DNA from: JALSJK01 sp964530345
GTDB lineage: Bacteria > Pseudomonadota > Gammaproteobacteria > Methylococcales > Methylomonadaceae
NCBI GenBank assembly: GCA_964530345.1
Contig: CAZGYJ010000062.1
Span: 1-15,677, forward strand
Length of the DNA: 15,677 bases
Direction of reading: 5' to 3'
The notes beneath the pieces were generated by a model. That model was not told the DNA's origin and made no database searches. It worked only from the letters and a program-made list of their open reading frames with translations. The position numbers were made by a program, and so were the translations under genes. Shown here in pieces: positions 7,181-14,685 of the stretch. How positions within the stretch are numbered: the stretch's first letter is position 1; each line of letters starts with the position of its first letter.

Positions 7181-8268
7181 TGGCGGATGTACAGGATGCT
7201 GAATTTATGGCGCAAGCCATAAGATTGGCTGCGAAAGGACGTTATACCACTGACCCCAATCCAAGAGTCGGCTGTGTGATCGTTAAAAATAACAGAGTGA
7301 TTGCTGGAGGCTGGCACAAAAAAGCAGGGCAGGGCCATGCTGAAGTCAATGCGTTGCAAAATGCGGATGATGTTTCTGGAGCAACCGCCTATGTGAGCTT
7401 GGAGCCGTGTAGTCATCATGGTAAAACCCCCCCTTGTTGCGAAGCACTCATTCAAGCGGATATAAAAAGAGTCGTGGTTGCCATGCAAGATCCAAATCCG
7501 TTAGTTGCTGGTCAAGGTTTGCAAAAATTGCGTGATGCAGGGATCATGGTTGAATCAGGCTTGCTTGAACAGGATGCAAGAGCGTTAAATAAAGGCTTTA
7601 TCAAAAGAATGGAAACTGGTAAACCCTGGGTTGTCAGTAAAATGGCTATGAGCTTTGATGGACGCACGGCAATGGCATCTGGTGAAAGTAAATGGATTAC
7701 TTCTTCGGAATCCAGGAGCGATGTTCAACAGCTTAGAGCGGAAAGTACTGCTATTTTAACGGGTATTAATACAGTTTTAGCAGATGATCCCTCTTTGAAT
7801 GTTAGGCTGGAGGATGTTGACGTTTTGCAACCGGTACGAGTGGTTCTGGATTCCAGTCTTCAGATGCCAGTTACTGCAAAAATGTTTGAATTGTCGGGAC
7901 GGACCATAATTCTCACTTGTTCACAAGATCAATCAAAACATCAATCATTGACGCAGGCAGGGGCTGAGGTTTTTTGTTTGCCTGAAGAAAATGGCCAGCT
8001 TGACCTTAAACAAGTGATGACTTTTTTAGCGGAACAGCAAATAAATCAGATATTGGTTGAAGCAGGAGCAACATTGAATGGCAGCTTGCTGCAATTGAAC
8101 CTGGTGGATGAATGGTTAGTCTATATGGCGCCTTGTATTTTAGGTTCAAAAGGTCGTGGTTTGTTTAATTTGCCCGGTATGCAAACCATGGCCGAAAAAA
8201 AACAGTTAAAAATTATTAATACGCGACATATTGGACCGGATATCAGGTTCCACTTGGTTGCCAAGTAA
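7180..8268 (+). CDS. ribD: Bifunctional riboflavin deaminase/reductase RibD
   Basis: The 362-residue cytosolic enzyme catalyses two riboflavin steps: deamination of the diaminopyrimidinone phosphate made by GTP cyclohydrolase II, then NADPH reduction of the ribosyl side chain. The deaminase domain (1 to about 145) has the zinc site His53-Ala-Glu55 and Cys77/Cys86 in PCSHHGKTPPC. The reductase domain (about 148-362) starts at KPWVVSKMAMSFDG and contains the WITSS and GINTVLADDPSLNVR motifs. The ATG overlaps the nrdR stop by one base (TAATG), so it depends on translational coupling; no separate ribosome site is seen. Length and motifs are typical of the family. Confidence 0.97.
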   Translation: MADVQDAEFMAQAIRLAAKGRYTTDPNPRVGCVIVKNNRVIAGGWHKKAGQGHAEVNALQNADDVSGATAYVSLEPCSHHGKTPPCCEALIQADIKRVVVAMQDPNPLVAGQGLQKLRDAGIMVESGLLEQDARALNKGFIKRMETGKPWVVSKMAMSFDGRTAMASGESKWITSSESRSDVQQLRAESTAILTGINTVLADDPSLNVRLEDVDVLQPVRVVLDSSLQMPVTAKMFELSGRTIILTCSQDQSKHQSLTQAGAEVFCLPEENGQLDLKQVMTFLAEQQINQILVEAGATLNGSLLQLNLVDEWLVYMAPCILGSKGRGLFNLPGMQTMAEKKQLKIINTRHIGPDIRFHLVAK

Positions 8269-8281
8269 ATAACAGGTATTT

Positions 8282-8941
8282 ATGTTTACAGGAATTATTC
8301 TGTCAGTAGGAAAAATCAAAGCAATGAGTCCAAAATCAGGCGATTGCATGTTGACGATAGACGTTGGTAAATTGCCGATGGAGGATGTGAAGTTGGGTGA
8401 CAGCATTGCTGTTAATGGCGTTTGTTTAACGGCAGTTGAGTTGGGAGATCAGTATTTTGTTGCGGATGTTTCCAATGAAACTTTGTCTAGAACAACACTG
8501 GCAACTGCAGTGGTCGGTACGCCAGTTAATCTTGAGTTGGCATTAGCACCCAGTACCCGCATGGGAGGGCATATTGTCAGTGGTCATGTGGATGGATTAG
8601 GTGAGGTAATTGCTAAAAAACCCGATGCCAGGTCATTTCGGTTTCGATTTAAAGCGCCAGATGAATTGGCTAGATACATTGCCGAAAAAGGTTCTATTTG
8701 TATTGATGGCATCAGTTTAACTGTCAATGAGGTTGATGGTTCGGTTTTTAGCGTGAATATTGTCCCCCATACTTTAAAGGAAACAACTTTGGGAAACACA
8801 GAAATTGGAGCAAAAGTTAATCTGGAAGTGGATTTATTGGCTCGATACATGGAGCGTTTGATGCAAGGCGAAACAGCTGTGGAGCCAAGTGATCCAGTCA
8901 CCCAGGAATTGTTGCAAAAAGCCGGGTTTATTCAATCATGA
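8282..8941 (+). CDS. ribE: Riboflavin synthase, alpha subunit
   Basis: This 219-residue enzyme dismutates two molecules of 6,7-dimethyl-8-ribityllumazine into riboflavin and the pyrimidinedione recycled by lumazine synthase. It begins with the family hallmark MFTGII and consists of two homologous lumazine-binding barrels. Their equivalent motifs are SIAVNGVCLTAVE in the first half and SICIDGISLTVNE in the second, plus GHIVSGHVDG at the join. An AGG ribosome site lies 5 nt before the ATG. The gene is called ribC in some species (E. coli); ribE is used here to match the cluster convention. Its stop overlaps the next start by 4 nt (ATGA). Confidence 0.97.
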   Translation: MFTGIILSVGKIKAMSPKSGDCMLTIDVGKLPMEDVKLGDSIAVNGVCLTAVELGDQYFVADVSNETLSRTTLATAVVGTPVNLELALAPSTRMGGHIVSGHVDGLGEVIAKKPDARSFRFRFKAPDELARYIAEKGSICIDGISLTVNEVDGSVFSVNIVPHTLKETTLGNTEIGAKVNLEVDLLARYMERLMQGETAVEPSDPVTQELLQKAGFIQS

Positions 8942-10047
8942 ACAGTATTGAAGAAATCATTGAGGATATTCGCCAGGGAAAAATGGTTATCATTATGGAC
9001 GATGAAGACCGGGAAAATGAAGGTGATTTAGTGATGGCGGCATCGCATGTACGGCCGGAAGATATTAATTTTATGGCCCGTTTTGGCCGTGGTTTGATTT
9101 GTTTGACACTAACCCGGCAACGCTGTCAGCAATTGCGTTTACCGTTAATGGTCAATGAAAATAAAACTGCACATTCGACCAATTTTACGGTATCCATCGA
9201 GGCGGCAGAAGGTGTTACAACCGGAATTTCAGCTTCGGATCGGGCCAAAACCATTCAGGCAGCCGTGGCAAAAGATGCCCAGCCAGATGATTTGGTTCAA
9301 CCTGGTCATATTTTTCCTTTGATGGCGCAATCGGGTGGCGTTTTGACTCGAGCAGGCCACACTGAAGCAGGTTGTGATTTGGTAAAACTTGCTGGCCTGG
9401 AACCTGCGGCAGTGATTGTCGAAATTCTTAATGAAGATGGCAGTATGGCTAGAAAACCTGATCTGGAGGCTTTTGCCAAACGACATCACCTGAAAATAGG
9501 GACTATTGCGGATTTAATTCACCATCGTATTCAGAACGAAAATACCCTGGAGCGGATTAGCGAATGTCATTTTCCAACGGAATACGGTGATTTTCGCTTG
9601 TACGCATATCAAGACCGAAATGACAATAATCTGCATTTGGCGCTGGTTATGGGAAAGGTTTCCGGGGACAAGCCGGTTTTGGTCAGAGTGCATGCAAAAA
9701 ACCTGTTATCTGATTTATTTGCTTCAACCCGAAATGAAAGTAGCATTTCATTGCGGATGGCAATGAAAAAAATTGCTGAACAAGGGGCAGGGGTCTTGGT
9801 GGTGATTCGTCAGAAAGAGGATAATAAGGCGTTGGTTGAGCTAATACACCAATATCAAATGGAGGATAACGGCGTTTCTGTGGGAAATAGCGCAGAAAAA
9901 CCAATGGACTGGCGAACCACGGGCACCGGTTCACAAATTCTGGCCGATCTGGGGGTAAAAAAAATGAAGGTGATGGGAACCCAGAAGAAATATTTTGGCT
10001 TATCTGGCTTCGATCTGGAAATTGTTGAAACAGTGCCAGGAAATTAG
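8938..10047 (+). CDS. ribBX: Dihydroxybutanone phosphate synthase with degenerate GTP cyclohydrolase II domain (RibBX)
   Basis: The 369-residue protein has an intact N-terminal RibB domain (1 to about 200) that turns ribulose 5-phosphate into 3,4-dihydroxy-2-butanone 4-phosphate. Metal and substrate motifs DDEDRENEGD (21-30) and GHTEAGCDL (140-148) are present. The C-terminal half (about 205-369) has the GTP cyclohydrolase II fold, but its catalytic zinc site is gone: HSEC is replaced by HAKN (252-255) and RCDC by RNES (265-268), and the RQEGRxIGL block reads RQKEDNKAL. It should therefore not make the first riboflavin intermediate. Such RibBX proteins are known to be common in Proteobacteria, which also carry a separate ribA. 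It is last in the operon and overlaps ribE by 4 nt. It is frequently auto-annotated as ribBA, which would be misleading here. Confidence 0.93.
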   Translation: MNSIEEIIEDIRQGKMVIIMDDEDRENEGDLVMAASHVRPEDINFMARFGRGLICLTLTRQRCQQLRLPLMVNENKTAHSTNFTVSIEAAEGVTTGISASDRAKTIQAAVAKDAQPDDLVQPGHIFPLMAQSGGVLTRAGHTEAGCDLVKLAGLEPAAVIVEILNEDGSMARKPDLEAFAKRHHLKIGTIADLIHHRIQNENTLERISECHFPTEYGDFRLYAYQDRNDNNLHLALVMGKVSGDKPVLVRVHAKNLLSDLFASTRNESSISLRMAMKKIAEQGAGVLVVIRQKEDNKALVELIHQYQMEDNGVSVGNSAEKPMDWRTTGTGSQILADLGVKKMKVMGTQKKYFGLSGFDLEIVETVPGN

Positions 10048-10053
10048 CTGATT

Positions 10054-11364
10054 TTACTGTAAATAGGCATTAATCGCTTGTAAATCTTCAACGTTAAGGA
10101 TGCTGGCGGATTGTTTTAGCTTGATACTGTTAATGATATATTCATATCGTGCTTTGGAATGATCACTTTTGGCCCGGGTAAGATTGCGGGTAGCAGTCAA
10201 GACATCAATCATGGTGCGAGTGCCGACATCGAAACCGGCTTCTGTGGCTTCCAGAGCACTTTCTGCTGAAATAACTGATGCCTTTAATGCTTCAACTTGA
10301 CTGATGCTGGAAATAACGCCGCGGTAGGCGTCTTTAACTTGTCGTTCTATTTGTCTTTTTTTGGCAATGAGTTTTTCCTTTGCCTGTATATATTGTTGTT
10401 CTGCCTGGCGAGTACGAAAATAAACTCCTCCGCCTTCAAAAATTGGGACATTGAGTTGTAGTCCAACTTGCTGTACATCACCTCGTAATCCAAAGGAACT
10501 GTTATTATCTGATTCTCGATGGGAGGCAATAAGATCCAGTTGTGGTAAATGACCACTTCGTTCCAGGGCGATTTTTTTTCTGGCTACCTCTGTCTCATTA
10601 AACGCTGAAATGATTTCCAGGTTTTGTTCCTGTGCATTTTTGCTCCATTTTTCAATATCCGCAGGTTCAGGATTGGCCAGAGGTACTTCTAATGCGAGAG
10701 TTGATAAAAGAACGTCCTGGTCTCCAATAATTTCTCTTAATGCTTCTTTGGTATTGTCGACTTCATTGATAGCGGCAATTTCATCGGCACGGGCTTTATC
10801 AAAGCCGGCACGCGCTTCATGGACATCAGTGATGGCGATCAGGCCTACTTTAAATCGCTGTTCTGCCTGTTCCAGCTGTTGAGCGATGGCATTTTTTTCT
10901 GCAATGGTAAATTCCAGCGCATCCTGTGCGGCCAGAATATTAAAATAGGCTTCTGATGTTCGGGTAATAAGATTTTGTTGCTCAGCAAGATATTGTGCCT
11001 CAGCCTGGGCAATCTGGTTGTCAGCTTGACTTAATTGTACCCAATGTTCCCAATGAAATATGGGTTGGGTCAGATTAATTGAATAGCTGTGTTCGTAATA
11101 TTCCTGTATTCCTTGTCCTTGGAAGTTGATTTTTTTATTTTTCAATCGATTAAAGTTGCTTTCAACTCTTCCAGATATTTGTGGAAGCATTTGTGCAATA
11201 TTTTGATGTTTAATTTCATCTGTAGCCTTTCGATTGGCGAGGGCCTGTTTTAAAATTGGGTCATTTTCTAATGCTAATTGGTAGGTCTCTAAAAGGTTTT
11301 GAGAATAACCAGGAGATACAACCAACAACAAAAAACTAAATAATAGAAATTTTTTTTCAAGCAT
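10054..11364 (-). CDS. tolC: TolC-family outer membrane channel protein
   Basis: About 436 residues from ATG 11364; a GTG at 11376 would add four (MKIF). Neither start has a good ribosome site, and the ATG was preferred. The signal peptide has Lys-Lys, a run of Leu/Phe/Val and probable cleavage after GYS. The mature part has the duplicated outer-membrane efflux structure, beginning NLLETYQLALENDPIL and ending with the TolC hallmark VGTRTMIDVLTATRNLTRAKSD. TolC proteins form trimeric outer-membrane ducts used by type I secretion and efflux pumps. It is the only outer-membrane partner in the window for the ABC/HlyD system, lying 3.4 kb away beyond the rib cluster, and a general efflux role is equally possible. 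Its stop is 6 nt from the ribBX stop (convergent). Confidence 0.93.
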   Translation of the reverse strand: MLEKKFLLFSFLLLVVSPGYSQNLLETYQLALENDPILKQALANRKATDEIKHQNIAQMLPQISGRVESNFNRLKNKKINFQGQGIQEYYEHSYSINLTQPIFHWEHWVQLSQADNQIAQAEAQYLAEQQNLITRTSEAYFNILAAQDALEFTIAEKNAIAQQLEQAEQRFKVGLIAITDVHEARAGFDKARADEIAAINEVDNTKEALREIIGDQDVLLSTLALEVPLANPEPADIEKWSKNAQEQNLEIISAFNETEVARKKIALERSGHLPQLDLIASHRESDNNSSFGLRGDVQQVGLQLNVPIFEGGGVYFRTRQAEQQYIQAKEKLIAKKRQIERQVKDAYRGVISSISQVEALKASVISAESALEATEAGFDVGTRTMIDVLTATRNLTRAKSDHSKARYEYIINSIKLKQSASILNVEDLQAINAYLQ

Positions 11365-11405
11365 GAAAATTTTCACGAAAATTTGTACAGGGCAAAAATA
11401 ATCAT

Positions 11406-11434
11406 AGCATAATAAAATCTAGTGGATTCATCAA
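11406..11434 (-). promoter_or_regulatory. Putative sigma-70 promoter of tolC
   Basis: On the minus strand TTGATG (11434-11429) and TATGCT (11411-11406) are separated by exactly 17 nt, between the end of ntrC and the start of tolC. The predicted start is about 30-40 nt before the ATG. It suggests that tolC is not solely dependent on read-through from ntrBC. Moderate match only. Confidence 0.4.
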
Positions 11435-11444
11435 ATTAAAGATA

Positions 11445-12857
11445 TTACAAAGAAAGCTCTTTAATTTTTCTGGTCAATGTATTTCTACCATACCCTAACA
11501 GGATTGCTGCTTCGTTTCGACGGTTATGGGTGTGGTTAAGGGCGGTTTTTATTAGTTCTGCTTCAATAATTGAAATGGCTTTCTTGGCAATTTCAGGTTG
11601 ATTGCTTCGCAATTGTTGTTCTACCCACTGTTTGAATAACTGTTGCCAATCTTTATCCAAAGATTCAGGTTTTTCCATGGATGATTGATTCATCAATTCT
11701 GGAGGCAGTTCTTCCAGATGTACTTCCCGGCCGGAGGCCATCACTGTCAGCCATTGGCAAAGGTTTTCCAGTTGTCTGACATTGCCGGGCCAGTCAAGTG
11801 AGCATAAATAAGCTTCAACATCCGGTTGTAAAATTTTAATGCTGGTATTCAGATCAATTGCTGCTTTTGCCAGAAAATGTTGCATCAGTAATGGGATGTC
11901 CTGGCTGCGATTACGTAATGGCGGGATATGAATTCGTATAACATTTAGTCGGTGAAACAGATCCTCGCGGAATAAGCCTTTTTCTACAAGATTCTCAAGA
12001 TTTTGATGCGTGGCTGCAATAATTCTGACATCTACTTTTAAGGAGGTGTGGGAGCCAACCGGATAAAATTCACCATTTGCTAAAACACGCAGCAAACGCG
12101 TTTGCATTTCTGCGGGCATGTCGCCAATTTCGTCAAGGAATAAAGTGCCGCCGTGAGCTTGCTCAAAACGTCCTGAACGTCTTGAATTTGCGCCGGTAAA
12201 GGCGCCTTTTTCGTGTCCAAAAAGTTCTGATTCCATGAGTTCATTTGGAATTGCGGCCATATTCAATGCAATAAACGGTTTTTTTGCTCTCGGACTGTGG
12301 CGGTGCAAGGCTTTGGCAACCAGCTCTTTGCCGGTGCCAGATTCACCGTTAATTAATACCGTGATGTGAGAACGCGCTAAACGCCCGATGGCCCGAAAAA
12401 CTTCCTGCATGGCGGGCGCTTCACCGATAATTTCGGGCGTGGTTTCGGCAATATTTTCGTCTTCGATTTGAACGTTATTACGGCGTGTACTGTTAAGACA
12501 AGCTCGTTGAACCAGACTGATAACTTCCTCAATATCAAATGGTTTTGGTAGATATTCAAAGGCTCCGCTATGAAAGGCTGAAACAGCACTTTCAAGGTCA
12601 GAGTGGGCGGTCATGACGATCACCGGTAAGTCAGGGTGTTGATGTTGGACTTTTTGCAATAATTCTATGCCATCCATGCCCGGCATCCGTATATCAGTTA
12701 TCAATGTGTCAGGTAATGACTTATCTAATTCGGCAAGAAGACTGTTGGCATTGGTAAAGCTGTGCGTTGCAATTTCAGCCTTGTTTAAAGCTTTTTCGAG
12801 TACCCAGCGAATAGATTTGTCATCATCAACAATCCAGGCTGTATATTTATTCTCCAT
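11445..12857 (-). CDS. ntrC: Nitrogen regulation response regulator NtrC (sigma-54 activator)
   Basis: The 470-residue protein is phosphorylated by NtrB under nitrogen limitation and activates sigma-54 promoters. The receiver domain (about 5-120) has the acidic pocket D11-D13, phospho-acceptor Asp55 in TDIRMPGMDG and Lys105. The AAA+ domain (about 143-370) has Walker A GESGTGKE (171-178), the sigma-54 contact loop GAFTGA (218-223) and Walker B TLFLDE (238-243). A Fis-type helix-turn-helix ends the protein (about 445-466, NEAAILLGYGRNTLTRKI). The start is ATG 12857, chosen over a longer frame to 12908 because GGAG lies 7 nt upstream and MENKYTAWIVDDD matches family starts. It overlaps ntrB by 11 nt. 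E. coli calls it glnG. No residue is missing. Confidence 0.97.
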   Translation of the reverse strand: MENKYTAWIVDDDKSIRWVLEKALNKAEIATHSFTNANSLLAELDKSLPDTLITDIRMPGMDGIELLQKVQHQHPDLPVIVMTAHSDLESAVSAFHSGAFEYLPKPFDIEEVISLVQRACLNSTRRNNVQIEDENIAETTPEIIGEAPAMQEVFRAIGRLARSHITVLINGESGTGKELVAKALHRHSPRAKKPFIALNMAAIPNELMESELFGHEKGAFTGANSRRSGRFEQAHGGTLFLDEIGDMPAEMQTRLLRVLANGEFYPVGSHTSLKVDVRIIAATHQNLENLVEKGLFREDLFHRLNVIRIHIPPLRNRSQDIPLLMQHFLAKAAIDLNTSIKILQPDVEAYLCSLDWPGNVRQLENLCQWLTVMASGREVHLEELPPELMNQSSMEKPESLDKDWQQLFKQWVEQQLRSNQPEIAKKAISIIEAELIKTALNHTHNRRNEAAILLGYGRNTLTRKIKELSL

Positions 12858-13929
12858 TACAATTCTCCAATGGCAAAAAAATAGAAAAAACAGTTTTTCC
12901 TGTTTCACTTTGGCATTCGATAATGCCGTTATGCATATTGATGAGCGATTGGGTGATTGACAGGCCCAGACCTGTTCCTTCGGGCCTTCCGGTAATCATG
13001 GGGTAAAAAACCTGGCTGATCATGTCTGGAGCGATGCCGGGGCCGTTATCAATAATATCAATATGGATAGCGAGTTTGTAAAGCTTGCGCCGTATGGTCA
13101 TTTGTCTTCTGATTCGGGTTGATAATATAATTTTACCTTCGTTGTCCAAGGCTTGAATGGCATTGCGAACTATATTCAGTATCGCTTGAATGAGTTGATT
13201 TTTATCTGCTTTGATAAGAGGGATGCTGGGATCGAAATCACGGATAATAGTAATGCTGTCTGAGGTTTCCGCGATAACGAGTTGCCTAACTCGTTCAAGC
13301 ACTTCGTGAATATTGATTGGAATTTTATTCGGATGCATGTTTGGCCCTAACATTTTATTCATCAGGGCTTGTAATCTGTCAGATTCTGCAATAATAATCT
13401 GGGTATATTCCCTTAGTTCTGGATTGCTGAGTTCGCCATCGAGTAATTGTGCTGCGCCTCTAAGTCCTCCCAGTGGATTTTTGATTTCATGAGCAAGTCC
13501 TCTAACCAGCATGCGGGCAGCCTCTTGTTGGGCGAGCAGATATTCCTCTTTGGAAATTTGCAGATGCCGGTCTACCTGACCGAGTTCGACCAAAACCGAA
13601 GATATTTGTTGGCCATCAAAAAGTGGGGTTGTGCTTAAATTGAGTGTCAGGCTCTTTTTTAAATGGTGAAAAATTAAATTTCGATCAACGAGTGGTTCGC
13701 CGGTAGTCAGGCAAAGTTTAATATCTTGAATAAAATCCGGTTCCGAACTCTTAAACAAATCCTGAGCTGAAAGTCCAATCAGATGTCGAGAGCTGTCAGC
13801 AAATAACTCTTCGCCGGCGCTGTTAATATATTCCAGCTCTAATTGCTGATTGAATAGTAAGATCGATTCATTGAGATGATCCAGGATTTTTTCTAGCACA
13901 GTTTGTTTATAGGCTTGAATGGTTATCAA
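12847..13929 (-). CDS. ntrB: Nitrogen regulation sensor kinase/phosphatase NtrB
   Basis: A soluble PII-controlled histidine kinase, 360 residues from TTG 13929 or 350 from GTG 13899. It has an N-terminal PAS-like sensor domain (about 12-120) and the phospho-acceptor His147 in RGLAHEIKNPLGGLRGAAQLL. The HATPase domain carries an N-box (LNIVRNAIQAL), G1 (DNGPGI) and G2 (GTGLGLSI). It is strongly similar to E. coli GlnL throughout. No transmembrane helices are seen. The start is uncertain: an in-frame stop at 13933-13935 precludes extension, the frame has no ATG near the N-terminus, and a sigma-54 promoter at 13935-13950 would start transcription near 13924, after the TTG. The GTG gives a length close to E. 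coli GlnL (349) but has no ribosome site. glnA, often found upstream, is not adjacent. Confidence 0.95.
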   Translation of the reverse strand: MITIQAYKQTVLEKILDHLNESILLFNQQLELEYINSAGEELFADSSRHLIGLSAQDLFKSSEPDFIQDIKLCLTTGEPLVDRNLIFHHLKKSLTLNLSTTPLFDGQQISSVLVELGQVDRHLQISKEEYLLAQQEAARMLVRGLAHEIKNPLGGLRGAAQLLDGELSNPELREYTQIIIAESDRLQALMNKMLGPNMHPNKIPINIHEVLERVRQLVIAETSDSITIIRDFDPSIPLIKADKNQLIQAILNIVRNAIQALDNEGKIILSTRIRRQMTIRRKLYKLAIHIDIIDNGPGIAPDMISQVFYPMITGRPEGTGLGLSITQSLINMHNGIIECQSETGKTVFSIFLPLENCNGE

Positions 13930-13934
13930 TCTCT

Positions 13935-13950
13935 AGCAACTATTGCGCCA
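13935..13950 (-). promoter_or_regulatory. Sigma-54 (RpoN) promoter of ntrBC
   Basis: The minus strand reads TGGCGC-AATAG-TTGCT, against the sigma-54 consensus TGGCAC-N5-TTGCA/T. The GG and GC dinucleotides are exactly 10 nt apart, as this sigma factor requires. Transcription should start about 12 nt after the GC, near 13924. With the NtrC site upstream, this indicates nitrogen-controlled transcription of ntrB and ntrC. Confidence 0.75.
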
Positions 13951-14020
13951 TATGGAATCATGTATTGGCTAAGTGTGGGTGAGATTGAAAATAAAGCAAA
14001 GAGGCCCATTATAATGCATG

Positions 14021-14041
14021 TTTGCACCATTTTAGTGCAAA
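14021..14041. promoter_or_regulatory. NtrC-binding site (upstream enhancer)
   Basis: The 17-nt core TGCACCATTTTAGTGCA (14023-14039) fits the enterobacterial NtrC consensus TGCACC-N5-GGTGCA, with one departure in the inner half-site (AGTGCA for GGTGCA). With the outer bases it is a 7-bp inverted repeat, TTTGCAC and GTGCAAA. Its centre lies about 107 bp upstream of the predicted sigma-54 transcription start for ntrB, a normal enhancer distance. A TATAAT-like box at 14008-14015, 6 bp away on the ntrB side, may be a sigma-70 promoter that NtrC represses. The site could also influence the rightward gene at 14174. Confidence 0.75.
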
Positions 14042-14173
14042 TGATAAAAATGTTTGCTTCTTGCATTTAGGAGGAGAGTTTTTCTGTTGGTCTTTTGCGA
14101 AACGCCATCAAATTCACAGTTTTTCTCTGATACTTGATTAAACTCTGTTGCATAGTAATTTAGGATCACCAAA

Positions 14174-14548
14174 ATGAATAATGAAACTAAAGTAATCAAT
14201 CCAGCTTCAGCTCAATTTTCTATTACAGAAACTTTGCCAAGAACATCTCATTCTATGAATGGTTTTGCTACTGTCGATAATGAAACACTTTGGTCTGATA
14301 TTTTAGATATTGAATTGGCCAGCGGACAAAGATTGAAGGGAATCAGGGACAGAATTATAATCAACGTAGAGGGTATCTTGATCTGGATTGGACATATTGA
14401 GGGAAAAGAAAGATCCAATGATGTTTTTTTGACCATGCAAGAAAATGACAAGATTGGGGAAATTACCATTGAGGACAAGGCATATTTAGTTAAAACCAAA
14501 GGGGTTCAAGGTCGGGATAATTGTGCGGAAATTTCTCAGTCCCATTAA
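14174..14548 (+). CDS. Small protein resembling a metalloprotease pro-domain, function unknown
   Basis: The 124-residue protein starts at ATG 14174 with a TAGGA ribosome site 8 nt upstream. It has no signal peptide, membrane helix or cysteine-rich motif. After a polar N-terminus (1 to about 35), residues about 40-110 follow the pattern LxSGQRLxxIxDRIIxNxxGxLIWIGHIEGK...VFLTMxENDKIGEITIxDKAYLVKT. This resembles the beta-rich pro-domain preceding the catalytic domain of many secreted bacterial zinc metalloproteases (WIGHVEG, LTVG, G.I motifs). Here no HExxH protease follows in any frame before gmd, so it is either an independent small protein or a remnant. The similarity is recalled from pattern only, so function is not assigned. 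Its neighbours (divergent ntrBC, downstream gmd) give no clue. Confidence 0.6.
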   Translation: MNNETKVINPASAQFSITETLPRTSHSMNGFATVDNETLWSDILDIELASGQRLKGIRDRIIINVEGILIWIGHIEGKERSNDVFLTMQENDKIGEITIEDKAYLVKTKGVQGRDNCAEISQSH

Positions 14549-14646
14549 CCAAATTTGTTGGTTTCATAATTGGGAAATGAAATCTACCTCAAGAGGAGTG
14601 TAAAAAAATTGTAATTTGAAGGTTTTTTTAAGATAAACAAGATAGA

Positions 14647-14664
14647 ATTAACATTCTAGTTAAT
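14647..14664. promoter_or_regulatory. Inverted repeat upstream of gmd
   Basis: A perfect 6-bp inverted repeat, ATTAAC-N6-GTTAAT, ends 21 nt before the gmd start in the 137-nt gap after the small protein. It is AT-rich and without a T-tract, so it fits an operator better than a terminator. The regulator is unknown and chance cannot be excluded. The rest of this gap shows no clear promoter. Confidence 0.3.
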
Positions 14665-14685
14665 CATCGAGATCTTAATTGACCA

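Noticed and set aside
12858..12908. Longer NtrC N-terminus starting at 12908
   Set aside because: The extra 17 residues lie within the ntrB coding region and do not resemble a receiver-domain start, while ATG 12857 has a good GGAG site.
14042..14071. Tiny reading frame of 9 codons starting with ATG just right of the NtrC site
   Set aside because: It is too short, with no ribosome site or conservation evidence; it lies in a regulatory gap.
14134..14161. TTGATT-N16-TAATTT as a promoter for the small protein gene
   Set aside because: The transcript would start near 14168, after the ribosome site at 14161-14165, which would make that site useless.
14549..14685. Remnant of a protease catalytic domain after the pro-domain-like protein
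   Set aside because: The 137-nt gap is AT-rich with stops in all frames and contains no HExxH-like coding sequence.
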